Shown: positions 30,769 through 40,060, counted from the first letter of the stretch. The stretch is DNA of 64,000 nucleotides from Marinovum algicola (GCF_900109145.1 NZ_FNYY01000006.1:124001-188000), one strand, 5' to 3'. Notes: generated by a model not told the origin, from the letters alone. Made by a program: numbers and translations.

Positions 30769-31820
30769 CGTTCCGAGAAATCGACACCCCCGCCGTCCTG
30801 ATCGACCTCGATATCGCCGAGGCCAACATCGACCGCTTTCAGGCCCATTGCGACCGCCATGGCCTGCGGCTGCGCCCGCATATCAAAACCCACAAGCTGC
30901 CGCGCCTCGCCCAACGTCAGATCGCCGCCGGCGCCATTGGCATCACCTGTCAGAAGATCTCGGAAGCCGAGGCGATGATCGCCGAGGGCGGCGTCGAGGA
31001 TGTGCTGCTGACCTACAATATCCTTGGCGCGGAAAAGCTTGCGCGGCTGCGCAAGCTGGCCGACCGGGTGCGGCTCTCTGTGGTCTGCGACAATGGGCAA
31101 GTGGCGGAGGGACTTTCAGCGGCGTTTTGCGATGCCGACGCGCCGCTGCCGGTGCTGGTCGAATGCGACACCGGGGCAGGACGCTGCGGCGTGCAGACGC
31201 CCGAAGCCGCGGCCGAGCTGGCGGCGGCAATTGCGGACCTGCCCGGCCTGCGTTTTGGCGGGCTGATGACCTATCCACCGGTCGGGCGCGAGGCCAAGGT
31301 GCAGGACTGGCTGACCCGCGCCAGAACGCTCTGCGAGGCGCGCGGCCTGACCGTCGAGGTGGTGTCGAACGGCGGCACGCCGGGCATGTGGCAGGCGCAA
31401 GAGGTGCCCGCCGCCACCGAATACCGGATCGGCACCTACATCTACAACGACCGCTCCTTGCAGGCGCGCGGGCTTTGCGACTGGGCTGATTGTGCGCTGG
31501 CGGTACTGGCCACGGTGGTTTCGGTTCCGGCGCCGGATCGGGCAATCATCGACGCGGGGTCCAAGGTGCTGACCTCCGATCTGCTGGGGCTTGAGGGTTT
31601 TGGCCATGTGCTGGGCCGTCCCGACATCACGGTTGCCGCGCTGTCGGAAGAGCATGGCACGCTCAGCGCCGCGACCATCGGCCTCGCGGTCGGCGATCGG
31701 GTGCGAATCGTGCCCAATCACGCCTGCGTCGTCACCAACATGCTGGACCGGGTCGAGCTGGTCCGCGGCGATCATCATGAAGGCCCGGCGCCGGTGGCGG
31801 CGCGGGGCCAGGTCTGGTGA
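30765..31820 (+). CDS. DSD1-family PLP enzyme, D-3-hydroxyamino acid dehydratase or aldolase-like
   Basis: The 351-residue product is a fold-type III PLP enzyme of the D-threonine aldolase / D-serine dehydratase group. It has the PLP-lysine motif RPHIKTHK at 37-44 and a C-terminal metal site PNHACVV with His319 and Cys321. His plus Cys is the pattern of eukaryotic-type D-serine dehydratase and D-threo-3-hydroxyaspartate dehydratase; D-threonine aldolases have His plus Asp. A dehydratase is therefore favoured. It is coupled to the M81 gene, and RidA follows, which would suit an enamine-producing enzyme. Confidence 0.85.
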   Translation: MTFREIDTPAVLIDLDIAEANIDRFQAHCDRHGLRLRPHIKTHKLPRLAQRQIAAGAIGITCQKISEAEAMIAEGGVEDVLLTYNILGAEKLARLRKLADRVRLSVVCDNGQVAEGLSAAFCDADAPLPVLVECDTGAGRCGVQTPEAAAELAAAIADLPGLRFGGLMTYPPVGREAKVQDWLTRARTLCEARGLTVEVVSNGGTPGMWQAQEVPAATEYRIGTYIYNDRSLQARGLCDWADCALAVLATVVSVPAPDRAIIDAGSKVLTSDLLGLEGFGHVLGRPDITVAALSEEHGTLSAATIGLAVGDRVRIVPNHACVVTNMLDRVELVRGDHHEGPAPVAARGQVW

Positions 31821-31872
31821 CGCGCCGGCCGCGTCTCTTTCACGAAACAATCACACAAACAGGTATGCTGAC

Positions 31873-32274
31873 ATGACACACCCGCACCTTATCCGGTTTG
31901 ACGGCGCCGACGCCCAGGCCGGCGGCCAGAAACGCCCCTTTTCCAAGGCCGTGAGGGCCGGGGATTTCGTCTATGTCTCGGGACAGGTGCCGACCGTCGA
32001 TGGCGAGGTCGTCACCGGCGGCATCGTCGCCCAGACCGAGCAGGTCGTGGCCAATATCAAGCAGGTTTTGGCCCTGGCCGAATGCGGGCTCGAGGATGTG
32101 ATCAAGGTCAATTGCTGGCTGGACGACGCCCGGGATTTCTCGTCCTTCAACGCGGTGTTCGAAAAGCACTTCATCGATCATCCGCCGGCCCGTTCGACGG
32201 TGCAATCGCTGCTGATGGTCGATGCCAAGGTCGAAATCGACGTGATCGCCTTCAAGCCGGTTCAACCCGGATAA
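31873..32274 (+). CDS. RidA-family enamine/imine deaminase
   Basis: RidA proteins hydrolyse reactive enamines and imines made by PLP dehydratases, releasing ammonia. The 133-residue product from the ATG at 31873 has the family core SKAVRAGDFVYVSGQVP, then NIKQVLALAECGLEDVIKV, and a C-terminal half with PPARSTVQSLLMVDAKVEID that holds the substrate-binding Arg. It lies 52 bases after the DSD1-type gene and is the last gene of the operon, consistent with clearing that enzyme's product. Confidence 0.93.
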   Translation: MTHPHLIRFDGADAQAGGQKRPFSKAVRAGDFVYVSGQVPTVDGEVVTGGIVAQTEQVVANIKQVLALAECGLEDVIKVNCWLDDARDFSSFNAVFEKHFIDHPPARSTVQSLLMVDAKVEIDVIAFKPVQPG

Positions 32275-32337
32275 GCCCGACCCCGCGACAAACCTGCCCC
32301 GCCACGCCGGAAAAGCCGCTGCGGCGGGGTCCGGGCT
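32275..32337. terminator. Long inverted repeat between convergent ridA-type and VOC genes
   Basis: GCCCGACCCCGC (from 32275) can pair with GCGGGGTCCGGGC (ending 32336) with one bulged base; the loop is about 37 bases and contains further GC-rich complementarity. It sits in the 68-base gap between two genes that end toward each other and may end both transcripts. No T-run is seen. Confidence 0.4.
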
Positions 32338-32342
32338 GGCAG

Positions 32343-32840
32343 TCATTCATAGGCGCCGGCGGAATAGGTGAGCTCGTAGCTGTGGCTGTAAAGCTCGAAG
32401 ACAATGCCGAACGGGTCTTCGACATAGACCATGCGATAGGGCTTCTTGCCGGGGAAATACTCCCGGACCGGCATGCGCTGACGGCCACCGGCGGCCACGA
32501 TCCGCTCCAGCAGGCCTTCGACATCCGGGTCCTGGATCGCGAAATGAAAGGTGCCGTGGCGCCGGTGTTCGAGGTTTTTGTCGGGGGCGTAATTGCCGGG
32601 GAACTCGAAGATCTCGATGCCGATGCCGTCGGCGGTGGCAAGATGTGCGATCCTGAGCGAGCCCCAGCCGGGGCCAAAGACATCGGTGCACATGGTGCCG
32701 ATGGCGCTGTCGTCTTCGATGGCCTCGGACGGCTGCATCACGACATAGAAACCCAGAACCTCGGAATAGAACTTTACGGCGGCCTCGAGGTCGGGAACCG
32801 ACAGGCCGATGTGGGAAAAGCTGCGGGGGGTCGGTGACAT
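32343..32840 (-). CDS. VOC-family (glyoxalase/dioxygenase fold) protein
   Basis: The 165-residue product from the ATG at 32840 (TGGAG seven bases upstream) has the paired beta-alpha-beta-beta-beta modules of vicinal-oxygen-chelate enzymes: SFSHIGLSVPDLEAAVKFYS at the start, and RHGTFHFAIQDPDVEGLLE in the middle. Metal-ligand candidates are His and Glu of FSHIGLSV, GTFHFAI, and PFGIVFELYS. The reaction is unknown; the family includes lyases, isomerases, dioxygenases and resistance proteins. It is divergent from the LysR gene. Confidence 0.85.
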   Translation of the reverse strand: MSPTPRSFSHIGLSVPDLEAAVKFYSEVLGFYVVMQPSEAIEDDSAIGTMCTDVFGPGWGSLRIAHLATADGIGIEIFEFPGNYAPDKNLEHRRHGTFHFAIQDPDVEGLLERIVAAGGRQRMPVREYFPGKKPYRMVYVEDPFGIVFELYSHSYELTYSAGAYE

Positions 32841-32944
32841 TCGATTACTCCAATCCGGTTGCGATGAGCTTGAAGTAGACAGCCGGTGCCCGCATGTGAA
32901 ATTATCAGTTTGAATGGAAATCATAACAAAACGTTTGCCTCCTC

Positions 32945-33835
32945 ATGCTGAACGCCACCTGGCTCGACACCTTCACCACGCTTTGCGAGACCGAGCATTT
33001 CACCCGCGCGGCGGAACGGCTGAACATGACCCAGCCGGGCGTCTCGCAGCATCTGCGCAAACTCGAGGCGCAACTGGGCCAGAGCCTGATCGCGCGTGAG
33101 GGCAAGAGCTTTACCCTCACCGCCGCCGGCGAGGCGGTGTTTGCGCTTGGCCGGGCGCGGCGCAACGAAGAGAAACACCTGCGCGCTGCGCTCGAGACCG
33201 ACGACCGGGATGCCGGCGAGGTGCGCATCGCCTGTTCCGGCAGTTTTGCGATGCTGCTCTATCCGGTCCTGCTGCCGTGGATGCGCGCCGCGCCCGATCT
33301 GGCGATCCACCTTCAGGCGGCGCCACAGGCGGATATTCTGGCGGGTCTGCTCGACGGGCGTTTCGATCTTGGCGTGCTCGGCGCCGATCCCGGTCATGCC
33401 CGACTCGAGGCGCGCCATCTCGGACGCGAAGAGCTGTGCCTTGTGCTGCCGGCGGATGCGCCCGACCGGGTGTCCGGCTTCGCCGATCTCGACGCGCGTG
33501 GCTTTGTCGCGCATCCCGACGGCTATGCCTATGCCGACGATCTTCTGAACCTGAACTTTACCGGCGCCTATCCCGGCGCCGACCGGATGCGGATTCGAGC
33601 CTATGTGAACCAGATTGGCCAGATTCCCGCCCCGGTGGCCGAGGGCATCGGCTATACGCTCTTGCCGCGCAGCGGGATCGAGGCCTTTGCGCGCAAGGAC
33701 CGTCTCCGGGTCGTGCCGTTGCCGCAACGGCGCTGGCACGCGCTCTGGCTGGCCGCCCGGCGCGGCCGCCCGCTCCCGGCGCGGCTGAAATATGCCCGCG
33801 ACCTGATCGTGACGTCGGCCGGCCAGTTGAAGTGA
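32945..33835 (+). CDS. LysR-family transcriptional regulator
   Basis: The 296-residue product has an N-terminal winged HTH (residues 1-60; FTRAAERLNMTQPGVSQHL is the helix-turn-helix) and a LysR effector domain from about residue 90. It starts 104 bases from the divergent VOC gene and precedes the peptide-type ABC operon on the same strand, so either or both may be its targets. The effector is unknown. Confidence 0.94.
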   Translation: MLNATWLDTFTTLCETEHFTRAAERLNMTQPGVSQHLRKLEAQLGQSLIAREGKSFTLTAAGEAVFALGRARRNEEKHLRAALETDDRDAGEVRIACSGSFAMLLYPVLLPWMRAAPDLAIHLQAAPQADILAGLLDGRFDLGVLGADPGHARLEARHLGREELCLVLPADAPDRVSGFADLDARGFVAHPDGYAYADDLLNLNFTGAYPGADRMRIRAYVNQIGQIPAPVAEGIGYTLLPRSGIEAFARKDRLRVVPLPQRRWHALWLAARRGRPLPARLKYARDLIVTSAGQLK

Positions 33836-33983
33836 CCGGTCCGTAGCCAGCGCGATGCCCTGCCGGCCGGCTGCTCTGACGGCTGCCGCATGCCTTCATG
33901 CAAGTGTCACGCAACCGTAGTGCCGGCGTCACCAAAGCGGGCATATTGCGGTGCTCATCCTGCATCTCACCTGGAGCAAGCAC

Positions 33984-35540
33984 TTGAAACTATTGTCCGC
34001 CCTCGCAGCGGCCAGCATCGGACTGGCCGCCACCTTCGGCATGTCCGCGGCCAAGGCCGAAAGCCGGCCCGATATCGTCGTTGCCGTTCCCGACCTGCCG
34101 CCGACGCTGGAGCCCGCCAAGGAGCTGTCCAACATCGGCACGCGCATCACCTATGACATCTTCGATACGGTCATCCGCCGGGATTTCCTTTCGGCCGAGG
34201 ATGGCTCCGGTGCCGAATTGACACCGGCGCTGGCCGAAAGCTGGGCCTGGACCGATCCGCGCACCCTGGTGCTCGATCTGCGCGCCGGCGTGAAATTCCA
34301 CAACGGCGAAACCCTGACCGCCGAAGACGTGGCCTTTACCTTTTCCGCCGAGCGGCTGTCGGGCCCGGAATCGATCATGGCCAACGGCCGCGGCTATTTC
34401 GGCAATATCGAGAGTGTCGATGCCACCGGCCCGCTGCAAGTGACCTTTTCCCTGAAAGTCGCCGATCCGATCTTTGAACAACGGCTCGCCTCCTGGACCG
34501 CCTGGGTGGTGAACAAGAAGGACTGGCAGGCCAACGCCGGTGACAGCTATCCGCAGTTTCCGGTCGGCACCGGCCCCTTCATGCTCGACGACTACAAGGC
34601 CGATCAGTCGATCCGTCTGGTGGCCTTCGACGATTACTTCGGCGGCACGCCCAAGGCCGCCTCGGTGACCTTTGTGAAAGTGCCGGAGGAAGCGGCGCGG
34701 ATTGCCGGGCTTGTGGCCGGCGATTTCGACATCGTCACCACCATCGGCCCGGATCAGATCGGCCAGATCAACGCTTACGACACGGTCGAGGCCCGGTCGG
34801 TTGTCCTGTCGAACTCGCACGTGCTGGTCTACAATACCGAACACCCGACGCTGGCTGACAAGCGCATTCGCCAGGCGATGAACCTGGCGATCGACCGCGA
34901 GCTGCTGGTCAAGGCGCTCTGGGCCGGCAAGACGGTTGTGCCGCTGTCGCACCAATACCCGGAATACGGTGCGCTGTTCGACCCGAGCCGCGACGGCCTG
35001 GTCTATGACCCGGAGCGGGCGCGCGCGCTTCTGGCCGAGGCCGGCTATGACGGGGCACCGATCCACTACAACACCAACCCCAATTACTACGTCAACACCG
35101 TGCCCGCCGCGCAGGCGATCATCGAGATGTGGAAAGCCGTGGGTCTCAACGGCAAGCTGAACCTTGTCGAGGACACGCGCGGCGGACCGGAAGACACGCT
35201 GATGGTGCGCACCTGGTCCAACACCACCCGTTTCCCCGATCCGGCCGGCGGGTTGTGGAACCTCTGGGGCCCGCATCAGAGCACGCAGCGCAACAAGGAA
35301 TGGGTGCCGGCGGCGTTCAACGCTCTGGGTGAAACGCTGGACAAGACGCCCGAGCCGGCCGCGCGCAAGGAGGTCTTTCACCAGATGCTCGATATTTGGG
35401 AAGACGAGGCGCCCGGCACCATCCTCTATCAGCCGCTGGAAACCTATGGCGTGCGCAAGAGCCTGAAGTGGCAACCTTATTCCCACTTCTACCTCGATCT
35501 GCGCAACGACAACTTCGAAGACATGGCTGTCTCGCAGTGA
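33984..35540 (+). CDS. Dpp/Opp-type ABC transporter substrate-binding protein
   Basis: This periplasmic SBP_bac_5 family protein binds peptides or other solutes for the importer encoded downstream. I choose a TTG start at 33984 (518 residues): GGAG lies seven bases upstream, and it gives a normal signal peptide (KLLSALAAASIGLAATFG, cleavage after AKA near residue 25). A GTG at 33951 would add 11 residues with no ribosome site. Family features include the LRAGVKFHNGETLTAEDVAF segment. Its stop overlaps the GTG start of the first ATPase gene. Confidence 0.9.
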   Translation: MKLLSALAAASIGLAATFGMSAAKAESRPDIVVAVPDLPPTLEPAKELSNIGTRITYDIFDTVIRRDFLSAEDGSGAELTPALAESWAWTDPRTLVLDLRAGVKFHNGETLTAEDVAFTFSAERLSGPESIMANGRGYFGNIESVDATGPLQVTFSLKVADPIFEQRLASWTAWVVNKKDWQANAGDSYPQFPVGTGPFMLDDYKADQSIRLVAFDDYFGGTPKAASVTFVKVPEEAARIAGLVAGDFDIVTTIGPDQIGQINAYDTVEARSVVLSNSHVLVYNTEHPTLADKRIRQAMNLAIDRELLVKALWAGKTVVPLSHQYPEYGALFDPSRDGLVYDPERARALLAEAGYDGAPIHYNTNPNYYVNTVPAAQAIIEMWKAVGLNGKLNLVEDTRGGPEDTLMVRTWSNTTRFPDPAGGLWNLWGPHQSTQRNKEWVPAAFNALGETLDKTPEPAARKEVFHQMLDIWEDEAPGTILYQPLETYGVRKSLKWQPYSHFYLDLRNDNFEDMAVSQ

Positions 35541-36574
35541 CGCTGGTCGATGATATCTCGTTCGCCGGCACCCGCCGGCGGACGTCCTCGGGCCCGACCG
35601 GCCCCGCCGTCGGGCCCGAGCCGCTTCTGCGTCTCGAGGGGGTGAGCGTCGGCACCGATCGCGTCGATCTGGTGATGGATGTCGATCTTTCGCTCGCGCC
35701 CGGGGAAACCCTGTGCCTTGTCGGCGAAAGCGGCTGCGGCAAATCGCTGACCTGTCTGGCAGCCATGGGGCTGCTGTCGGCGCCGGTGCGGTGCACGTCG
35801 GGGCGGGTGCATTTTGCCGGGCAGGAGATCTCGGCCCTGACCGAGACCCAGCTTCAGGCGCTGCGCGGTCGCGATATCTCGATGATCTTTCAGGATGCCA
35901 CGGCGGCTCTGAACCCGGTGCGCCGGGTCGGTGACCAGGTGGCCGAAGTGCTCGTGCTGCACGAGGGCCTGACCTGCCACGCCGCCCGTGCCCGCGCCGC
36001 CGCGTTGTTCGACATGGTCGGCATTCCCGATCCGCGCGCCCGGCTACGTGCCTATCCGCATGAGCTTTCGGGCGGGATGAACCAGCGGGTGATGATCGCC
36101 ATGGCGCTGGCCTGCCGCCCGAAGCTGATCGTTGCCGACGAGGCGACAACGGCGCTGGATGTCACCACCCAGGCGCAGATCCTCGACCTGCTGCGCCAGC
36201 TCCAGGTCGAGACCGGCGCGGCAATGATCTTTGTCACCCATGATCTTGGCGTCGTGGCCGAAATCGCTGACCGGGTTGCGGTGATGTATTCCGGCCGGAT
36301 TGTCGAGGTCGCCACCGCCGATGCGCTGTTCGAGGCGCCGCGCCATCCCTATACCCGCGGCCTGATGGCCTGTCGCCTGCATGTGGCCACACCCAGCGCC
36401 GGGCGGCTGGCCGCGATCGAAGGCGTGGTGCCGCCGCCATCGGCACGGCCCGCCGGCTGCGCCTTTGCGCCGCGCTGCCCGAAGGCCGAAGCGGTCTGTG
36501 CCAACCGGCCCGCGTTGCTGGGCGTCGGGGCGGCGCAGGCGGTGGCCTGCCACTCGATCGGGCCCGCGCGATGA
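35537..36574 (+). CDS. Dpp/Opp-type ABC transporter ATPase (DppD/OppD-like)
   Basis: The 345-residue product from a GTG at 35537 (GTGA overlap with the upstream stop) is the first of two ATPases of this importer. It has Walker A GESGCGKS at 63-70, the signature [14 protein letters not shown], Walker [13 protein letters not shown], and the C-terminal oligopeptide-ABC region with Cys residues ([15 protein letters not shown]) typical of the DppD/OppD iron-sulfur or structural loop. The first 28 residues before the ABC domain are an unusual Pro/Gly-rich extension. Confidence 0.93.
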   Translation: MTLVDDISFAGTRRRTSSGPTGPAVGPEPLLRLEGVSVGTDRVDLVMDVDLSLAPGETLCLVGESGCGKSLTCLAAMGLLSAPVRCTSGRVHFAGQEISALTETQLQALRGRDISMIFQDATAALNPVRRVGDQVAEVLVLHEGLTCHAARARAAALFDMVGIPDPRARLRAYPHELSGGMNQRVMIAMALACRPKLIVADEATTALDVTTQAQILDLLRQLQVETGAAMIFVTHDLGVVAEIADRVAVMYSGRIVEVATADALFEAPRHPYTRGLMACRLHVATPSAGRLAAIEGVVPPPSARPAGCAFAPRCPKAEAVCANRPALLGVGAAQAVACHSIGPAR

Positions 36575-37410
36575 GCGGCGCCGGTCTGAGCCTGCGCGGG
36601 ATCACGCGGGTCTATGGCGGGGGTCTCTGGCGCCGGGTCGCCGCAGTGCGTGCGGTGGATGACGTCAGCCTCAGCCTCGCCCCGGGCGAGGTTCTGGGCA
36701 TCGTCGGTGAAAGCGGCTCCGGCAAGTCGACGCTGGGCCGGATCGCCGCCCGGATCGAAAGCCCCACCGCAGGCGAGGTGCTGATCGATGGTCAGCCGGG
36801 GCCGAGGATCGGCTCTGCCGCCTGGCGCCGCGAGCGCGCGCAGGTGCAGATGATCTGGCAGAACCCGTCGCGCGCGCTCGATCCCCGGATGTCGGTTGCC
36901 GCTCAGATCGAAGAGGCGATGGCCACTCATGCCATCGCCGGCCGCCGCGACCGGCGCGACAAGGTGGCGGAATATCTGGAGCTGACCGGTCTGGGCGGTC
37001 TGGGCGACCGCTTTGTCCACCAGCTGTCCGGCGGGCAGCAACAGCGCGCGGTGATCGCCCGCGCCCTGTCGCTCCGGCCGCGGCTGGTGATCTGTGACGA
37101 GGCGGTCAGCGCGCTGGATGTCTCGGTTCAGGCCCAGATCATCAACCTGCTGACCGACCTGCGCGCCCGGTTCGGCATGAGCTACCTGTTCATCTCGCAC
37201 GACCTCGGCGTCGTGCGCCACATCTCTGACCGGATTGCCGTGATGCGCCATGGCAAGCTGGTCGAGGAAGGTGAGGCCGATCGCGTCTTTGCCACGCCGC
37301 GCCATCCCTACACCCGCGCGTTGCTTGCCGCCGTGCCCGCCGCCACACCCGCCGCCCGGCGGGCGCGCGACACGGCGCAGCAGCGCCGCCAGGAAAGAGC
37401 CCTGACATGA
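36571..37410 (+). CDS. Dpp/Opp-type ABC transporter ATPase (DppF/OppF-like)
   Basis: The second ATPase of the importer, 279 residues. It has Walker [10 protein letters not shown], the signature [14 protein letters not shown] and Walker [13 protein letters not shown]. It lacks the longer C-terminal Cys-containing segment of its partner and is somewhat shorter than typical DppF. It is coupled by four-base overlaps to the genes on both sides. Confidence 0.93.
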   Translation: MSGAGLSLRGITRVYGGGLWRRVAAVRAVDDVSLSLAPGEVLGIVGESGSGKSTLGRIAARIESPTAGEVLIDGQPGPRIGSAAWRRERAQVQMIWQNPSRALDPRMSVAAQIEEAMATHAIAGRRDRRDKVAEYLELTGLGGLGDRFVHQLSGGQQQRAVIARALSLRPRLVICDEAVSALDVSVQAQIINLLTDLRARFGMSYLFISHDLGVVRHISDRIAVMRHGKLVEEGEADRVFATPRHPYTRALLAAVPAATPAARRARDTAQQRRQERALT

Positions 37411-38144
37411 GCCAGCCCCTGTTGATTGCCCATCGCGGCGCCTCGGCCCAGCACCGCGAAAACGCCCCCGCCGCCTGGCAGGCCGCCATTGCCGCCGGTG
37501 CCGCGATGATCGAGGCCGACGTCCGCATGAGCGCCGACCACCGCATTGTCATCTGCCATGACGCCGATCTTGCCCGCATCGCAGGCAGCCCCGATGTGAT
37601 CGCCGAGACGCCCTTTGCCGAGCTGCAACGCCACAGTGCCGAAGACGCCCCCGCCGCGCCGCCGCTGTCGCAACTGTTCGCCACCGTGCCGCCGCGCCAG
37701 CCGATCCTGTTCGACGTCAAGGACGAACGCCCCGTGGCGCTGGCGCTGCTGGTCGAGGCCGCATTGGCCAGCGGGCGCGAGAACCTGACTTTCGGGCTGC
37801 ACCGGGTCGAGGGCCTGCGGCGCCTGCGGGCGCTGGGCTGGCGCGGCGATGTGCTGGGCCTGCTGCGCGACATGTCTGAAGCCGAGGCCTTTTTCGCCGA
37901 GGGCGGCACCATCCTGCGTCTCTGGGAAGGCCCGGCGCTTGCCGATCCCCGCAGCCTGGCGGCCCATGTCGCCGCCCACCGGCCGGTCTGGATCACCACC
38001 GGCGGCTGTGACGGTCGCAGGGCCGGCGATCACGCCGATGCCAGCCTGAGGCAGCTGCGCGACCTGGGCGCCACGGGCTTTCTGGTGAACGACCCGGCCG
38101 CCTGCCGCGCGGTACTGACACGATACGCGGAGCCGCAGGCATGA
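37407..38144 (+). CDS. Glycerophosphodiester phosphodiesterase-family protein
   Basis: GDPD enzymes split glycerophosphodiesters into glycerol-3-phosphate and an alcohol. The 245-residue product has a TIM-barrel start AHRGAS with catalytic His9-Arg10, Glu18-Asn19, the metal-binding MIEADV (Glu36, Asp38) and catalytic His51 in ICHD. No signal peptide, so it is cytoplasmic. It is placed inside the ABC importer operon with four-base overlaps on both sides, which suggests it processes the imported compound. A deviation is Asp in FDVKDE where many family members have Glu. Confidence 0.87.
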   Translation: MSQPLLIAHRGASAQHRENAPAAWQAAIAAGAAMIEADVRMSADHRIVICHDADLARIAGSPDVIAETPFAELQRHSAEDAPAAPPLSQLFATVPPRQPILFDVKDERPVALALLVEAALASGRENLTFGLHRVEGLRRLRALGWRGDVLGLLRDMSEAEAFFAEGGTILRLWEGPALADPRSLAAHVAAHRPVWITTGGCDGRRAGDHADASLRQLRDLGATGFLVNDPAACRAVLTRYAEPQA

Positions 38145-39076
38145 GCCCCGGATTTCTCACCCTCAAGCTGCTGCGCGGCCTGCTGACGCTGTTTCTCGCG
38201 GTGACCTTTGTCTTTGTGATCCTGCGTCTGGCGGGCGACCCGCTGCGGCTGATGCTGCCCGATGACACGCCGCCCGATGTGATCGACCATTACCGCCAGC
38301 TCTATGGGCTCGACCGGCCGCTGCCGGAACAATACCTGCGCTATCTTCAGGGGCTGATGCAGGGCGATTTCGGCTATTCCTTCCGCGACCGGCAGCCGGC
38401 GCTCGACACGGTGCTGAGCCGGATTCCGGCGACCCTGCTGCTGGGGCTGACAAGCTTTGTGGTTTCGACCCTGATCGGCCTGGTGGCGGGGATCGTCGCG
38501 GCGCTGCGCCGGGGCAGCCTTGTCGATCAGGCGGTCATCAGTTTCTCGATCTTTGGTCATTCGATGCCGAGCTTCTTTCTCGGCATCCTGATGATCCTGC
38601 TGTTTGCCATGACCTGGCGCATCCTGCCAAGCGCCGGCATGGGCAGTGCCGCGCATCTGGTGATGCCGGCCATCACGCTGGGGGTGGGTGGCGCCGGGGC
38701 GATTGCCCGTTTCACCCGGTCGTCGATGCTCGAAGTGCTGAACCAGCCCTACATGAAAACCGCCCGTGCCAAGGGCGTGCCGGTCGCCACCCGGGTGCTG
38801 CGCGACGCGGTGCCCAATGCGGCGATCCCGGTGGTCACCGTTCTGGGGTTGCGCATGGGCGGGCTGATCTCCGGCACCGTGGTAGTCGAAACGGTCTTTG
38901 CCTGGCCCGGCATCGGGCAATTGCTGGTGACGGCCGTGGGGCAGCGCGATCTGGCGGTCGTCCAGACCATCGTGATCCTGGTGGCGCTGACCATGGTGGT
39001 GGCCAATTTCGCCGTCGACGTGGCCTATCGCTGGCTCGATCCGCGCATCGCCGGCGCCGGAAAGGAGGCGACATGA
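38141..39076 (+). CDS. Dpp/Opp-type ABC transporter permease (DppB-like)
   Basis: The 311-residue inner-membrane permease has an N-terminal segment followed by YRQLYGLDRPLPEQYLRYLQ, the periplasmic loop typical of DppB/OppB, then six helices. The EAA-like coupling loop is near KTARAKGVPVATRVLRDA. It is the first of the two permeases of this importer and follows the GDPD gene directly. Confidence 0.93.
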   Translation: MSPGFLTLKLLRGLLTLFLAVTFVFVILRLAGDPLRLMLPDDTPPDVIDHYRQLYGLDRPLPEQYLRYLQGLMQGDFGYSFRDRQPALDTVLSRIPATLLLGLTSFVVSTLIGLVAGIVAALRRGSLVDQAVISFSIFGHSMPSFFLGILMILLFAMTWRILPSAGMGSAAHLVMPAITLGVGGAGAIARFTRSSMLEVLNQPYMKTARAKGVPVATRVLRDAVPNAAIPVVTVLGLRMGGLISGTVVVETVFAWPGIGQLLVTAVGQRDLAVVQTIVILVALTMVVANFAVDVAYRWLDPRIAGAGKEAT

Positions 39077-39972
39077 CCGCACCCGACCTCTCGCTCCCGC
39101 AGCGCCGCCGTTGGCGGGGTTCGCGGGCCCGGAATGCCTCTGCGCCCGGCCCGCTGGTGATCTTGTCGCTGGTCTGGCTGGCGGTGATTGTCTTTGTGGC
39201 GATCTTTGCCGATCTTCTGGCCCCGTATTCTCATACCGAACAAAGCCTGCTGTCGCGTCTAATGCCGCCGGCCTTTGCCGGCGGCGACCCGGCCTATCTC
39301 CTGGGCACCGACAATCTCGGCCGCGACGTGCTGAGCCGGCTGCTGCATGGCACAAGGATGAGCGTGATCATCGCGCTGGCCGGGTCGCTGATCGGTGCCA
39401 GCGTCGGCACGCTGATCGGCATCCTCGCGGCGCATTTCCGCGGCTGGGTGGAAGAGACGATCATGACCCTGGTCGATCTTCAGGCCGCCATGCCATTTCT
39501 GATCATCGTGCTGGCGATCCTGGCCTTCTTTGGCAATTCGATCGAGCTGTTCATCCTGATCATCGGCCTGCACGGCTGGGAAACCTATGCCCGGATCACC
39601 CGTGGCCTCGTGCTTCAAGCCAACAGTCAGAGCTATGCCTTTGCCATCCGCACCCTCGGCGTGCCGCCGGTCAGGATTTATCTGCGTCACATCCTGCCCA
39701 ATATCCTGTCGGTGCTGATCGTGCAGGTGACGCTGAATTTCCCCGATCTCATCCTGCTCGAGACCTCGTTGAGCTTTCTCGGGCTGGGCATCCAGCCGCC
39801 GCAGACCAGCCTCGGCCTCGCGCTGGGCGAGGGGCGCAGCTATCTCGCCACCGCGTGGTGGATCGGCGTGCCGGCGGGGGTCGTGATCTTTCTCACCACC
39901 CTGTCGATCAGTCTGGCGGGCGATTGGTTGCGCGACCGGCTCGACCCGACATTGAAGCGGGCCGACCACTGA
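39073..39972 (+). CDS. Dpp/Opp-type ABC transporter permease (DppC-like)
   Basis: The 299-residue second permease has the N-terminal cytoplasmic segment, the loop LLGTDNLGRDVLSRLLHGTR characteristic of DppC/OppC, and a coupling loop with FAIRTLGVPPVRIYLRHILPN. It is the last gene of the operon (binding protein, two ATPases, GDPD, two permeases), each joined by an overlap of about four bases. Confidence 0.94.
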   Translation: MTAPDLSLPQRRRWRGSRARNASAPGPLVILSLVWLAVIVFVAIFADLLAPYSHTEQSLLSRLMPPAFAGGDPAYLLGTDNLGRDVLSRLLHGTRMSVIIALAGSLIGASVGTLIGILAAHFRGWVEETIMTLVDLQAAMPFLIIVLAILAFFGNSIELFILIIGLHGWETYARITRGLVLQANSQSYAFAIRTLGVPPVRIYLRHILPNILSVLIVQVTLNFPDLILLETSLSFLGLGIQPPQTSLGLALGEGRSYLATAWWIGVPAGVVIFLTTLSISLAGDWLRDRLDPTLKRADH

Positions 39973-40031
39973 AAGGCAGCATCTGACAGGCGTTCCGGCC
40001 TGGGGTGGCCGGAATTCCTGAGCGAAACGGT

Positions 40032-40060
40032 TTGACCGGGGCGCAATATCCGACTAAATA
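40032..40060 (+). promoter_or_regulatory. Promoter of the siderophore-type importer, with a candidate operator
   Basis: TTGACC (40032-40037), a 17-base spacer and TAAATA (40055-40060) precede the binding protein gene. A dyad TCCGA-N9-TCGGA (40049-40067) overlaps the -10 and the expected start point, where an iron-responsive repressor could sit. It is not a classical Fur box, and the identity of the regulator is unknown. Confidence 0.5.
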
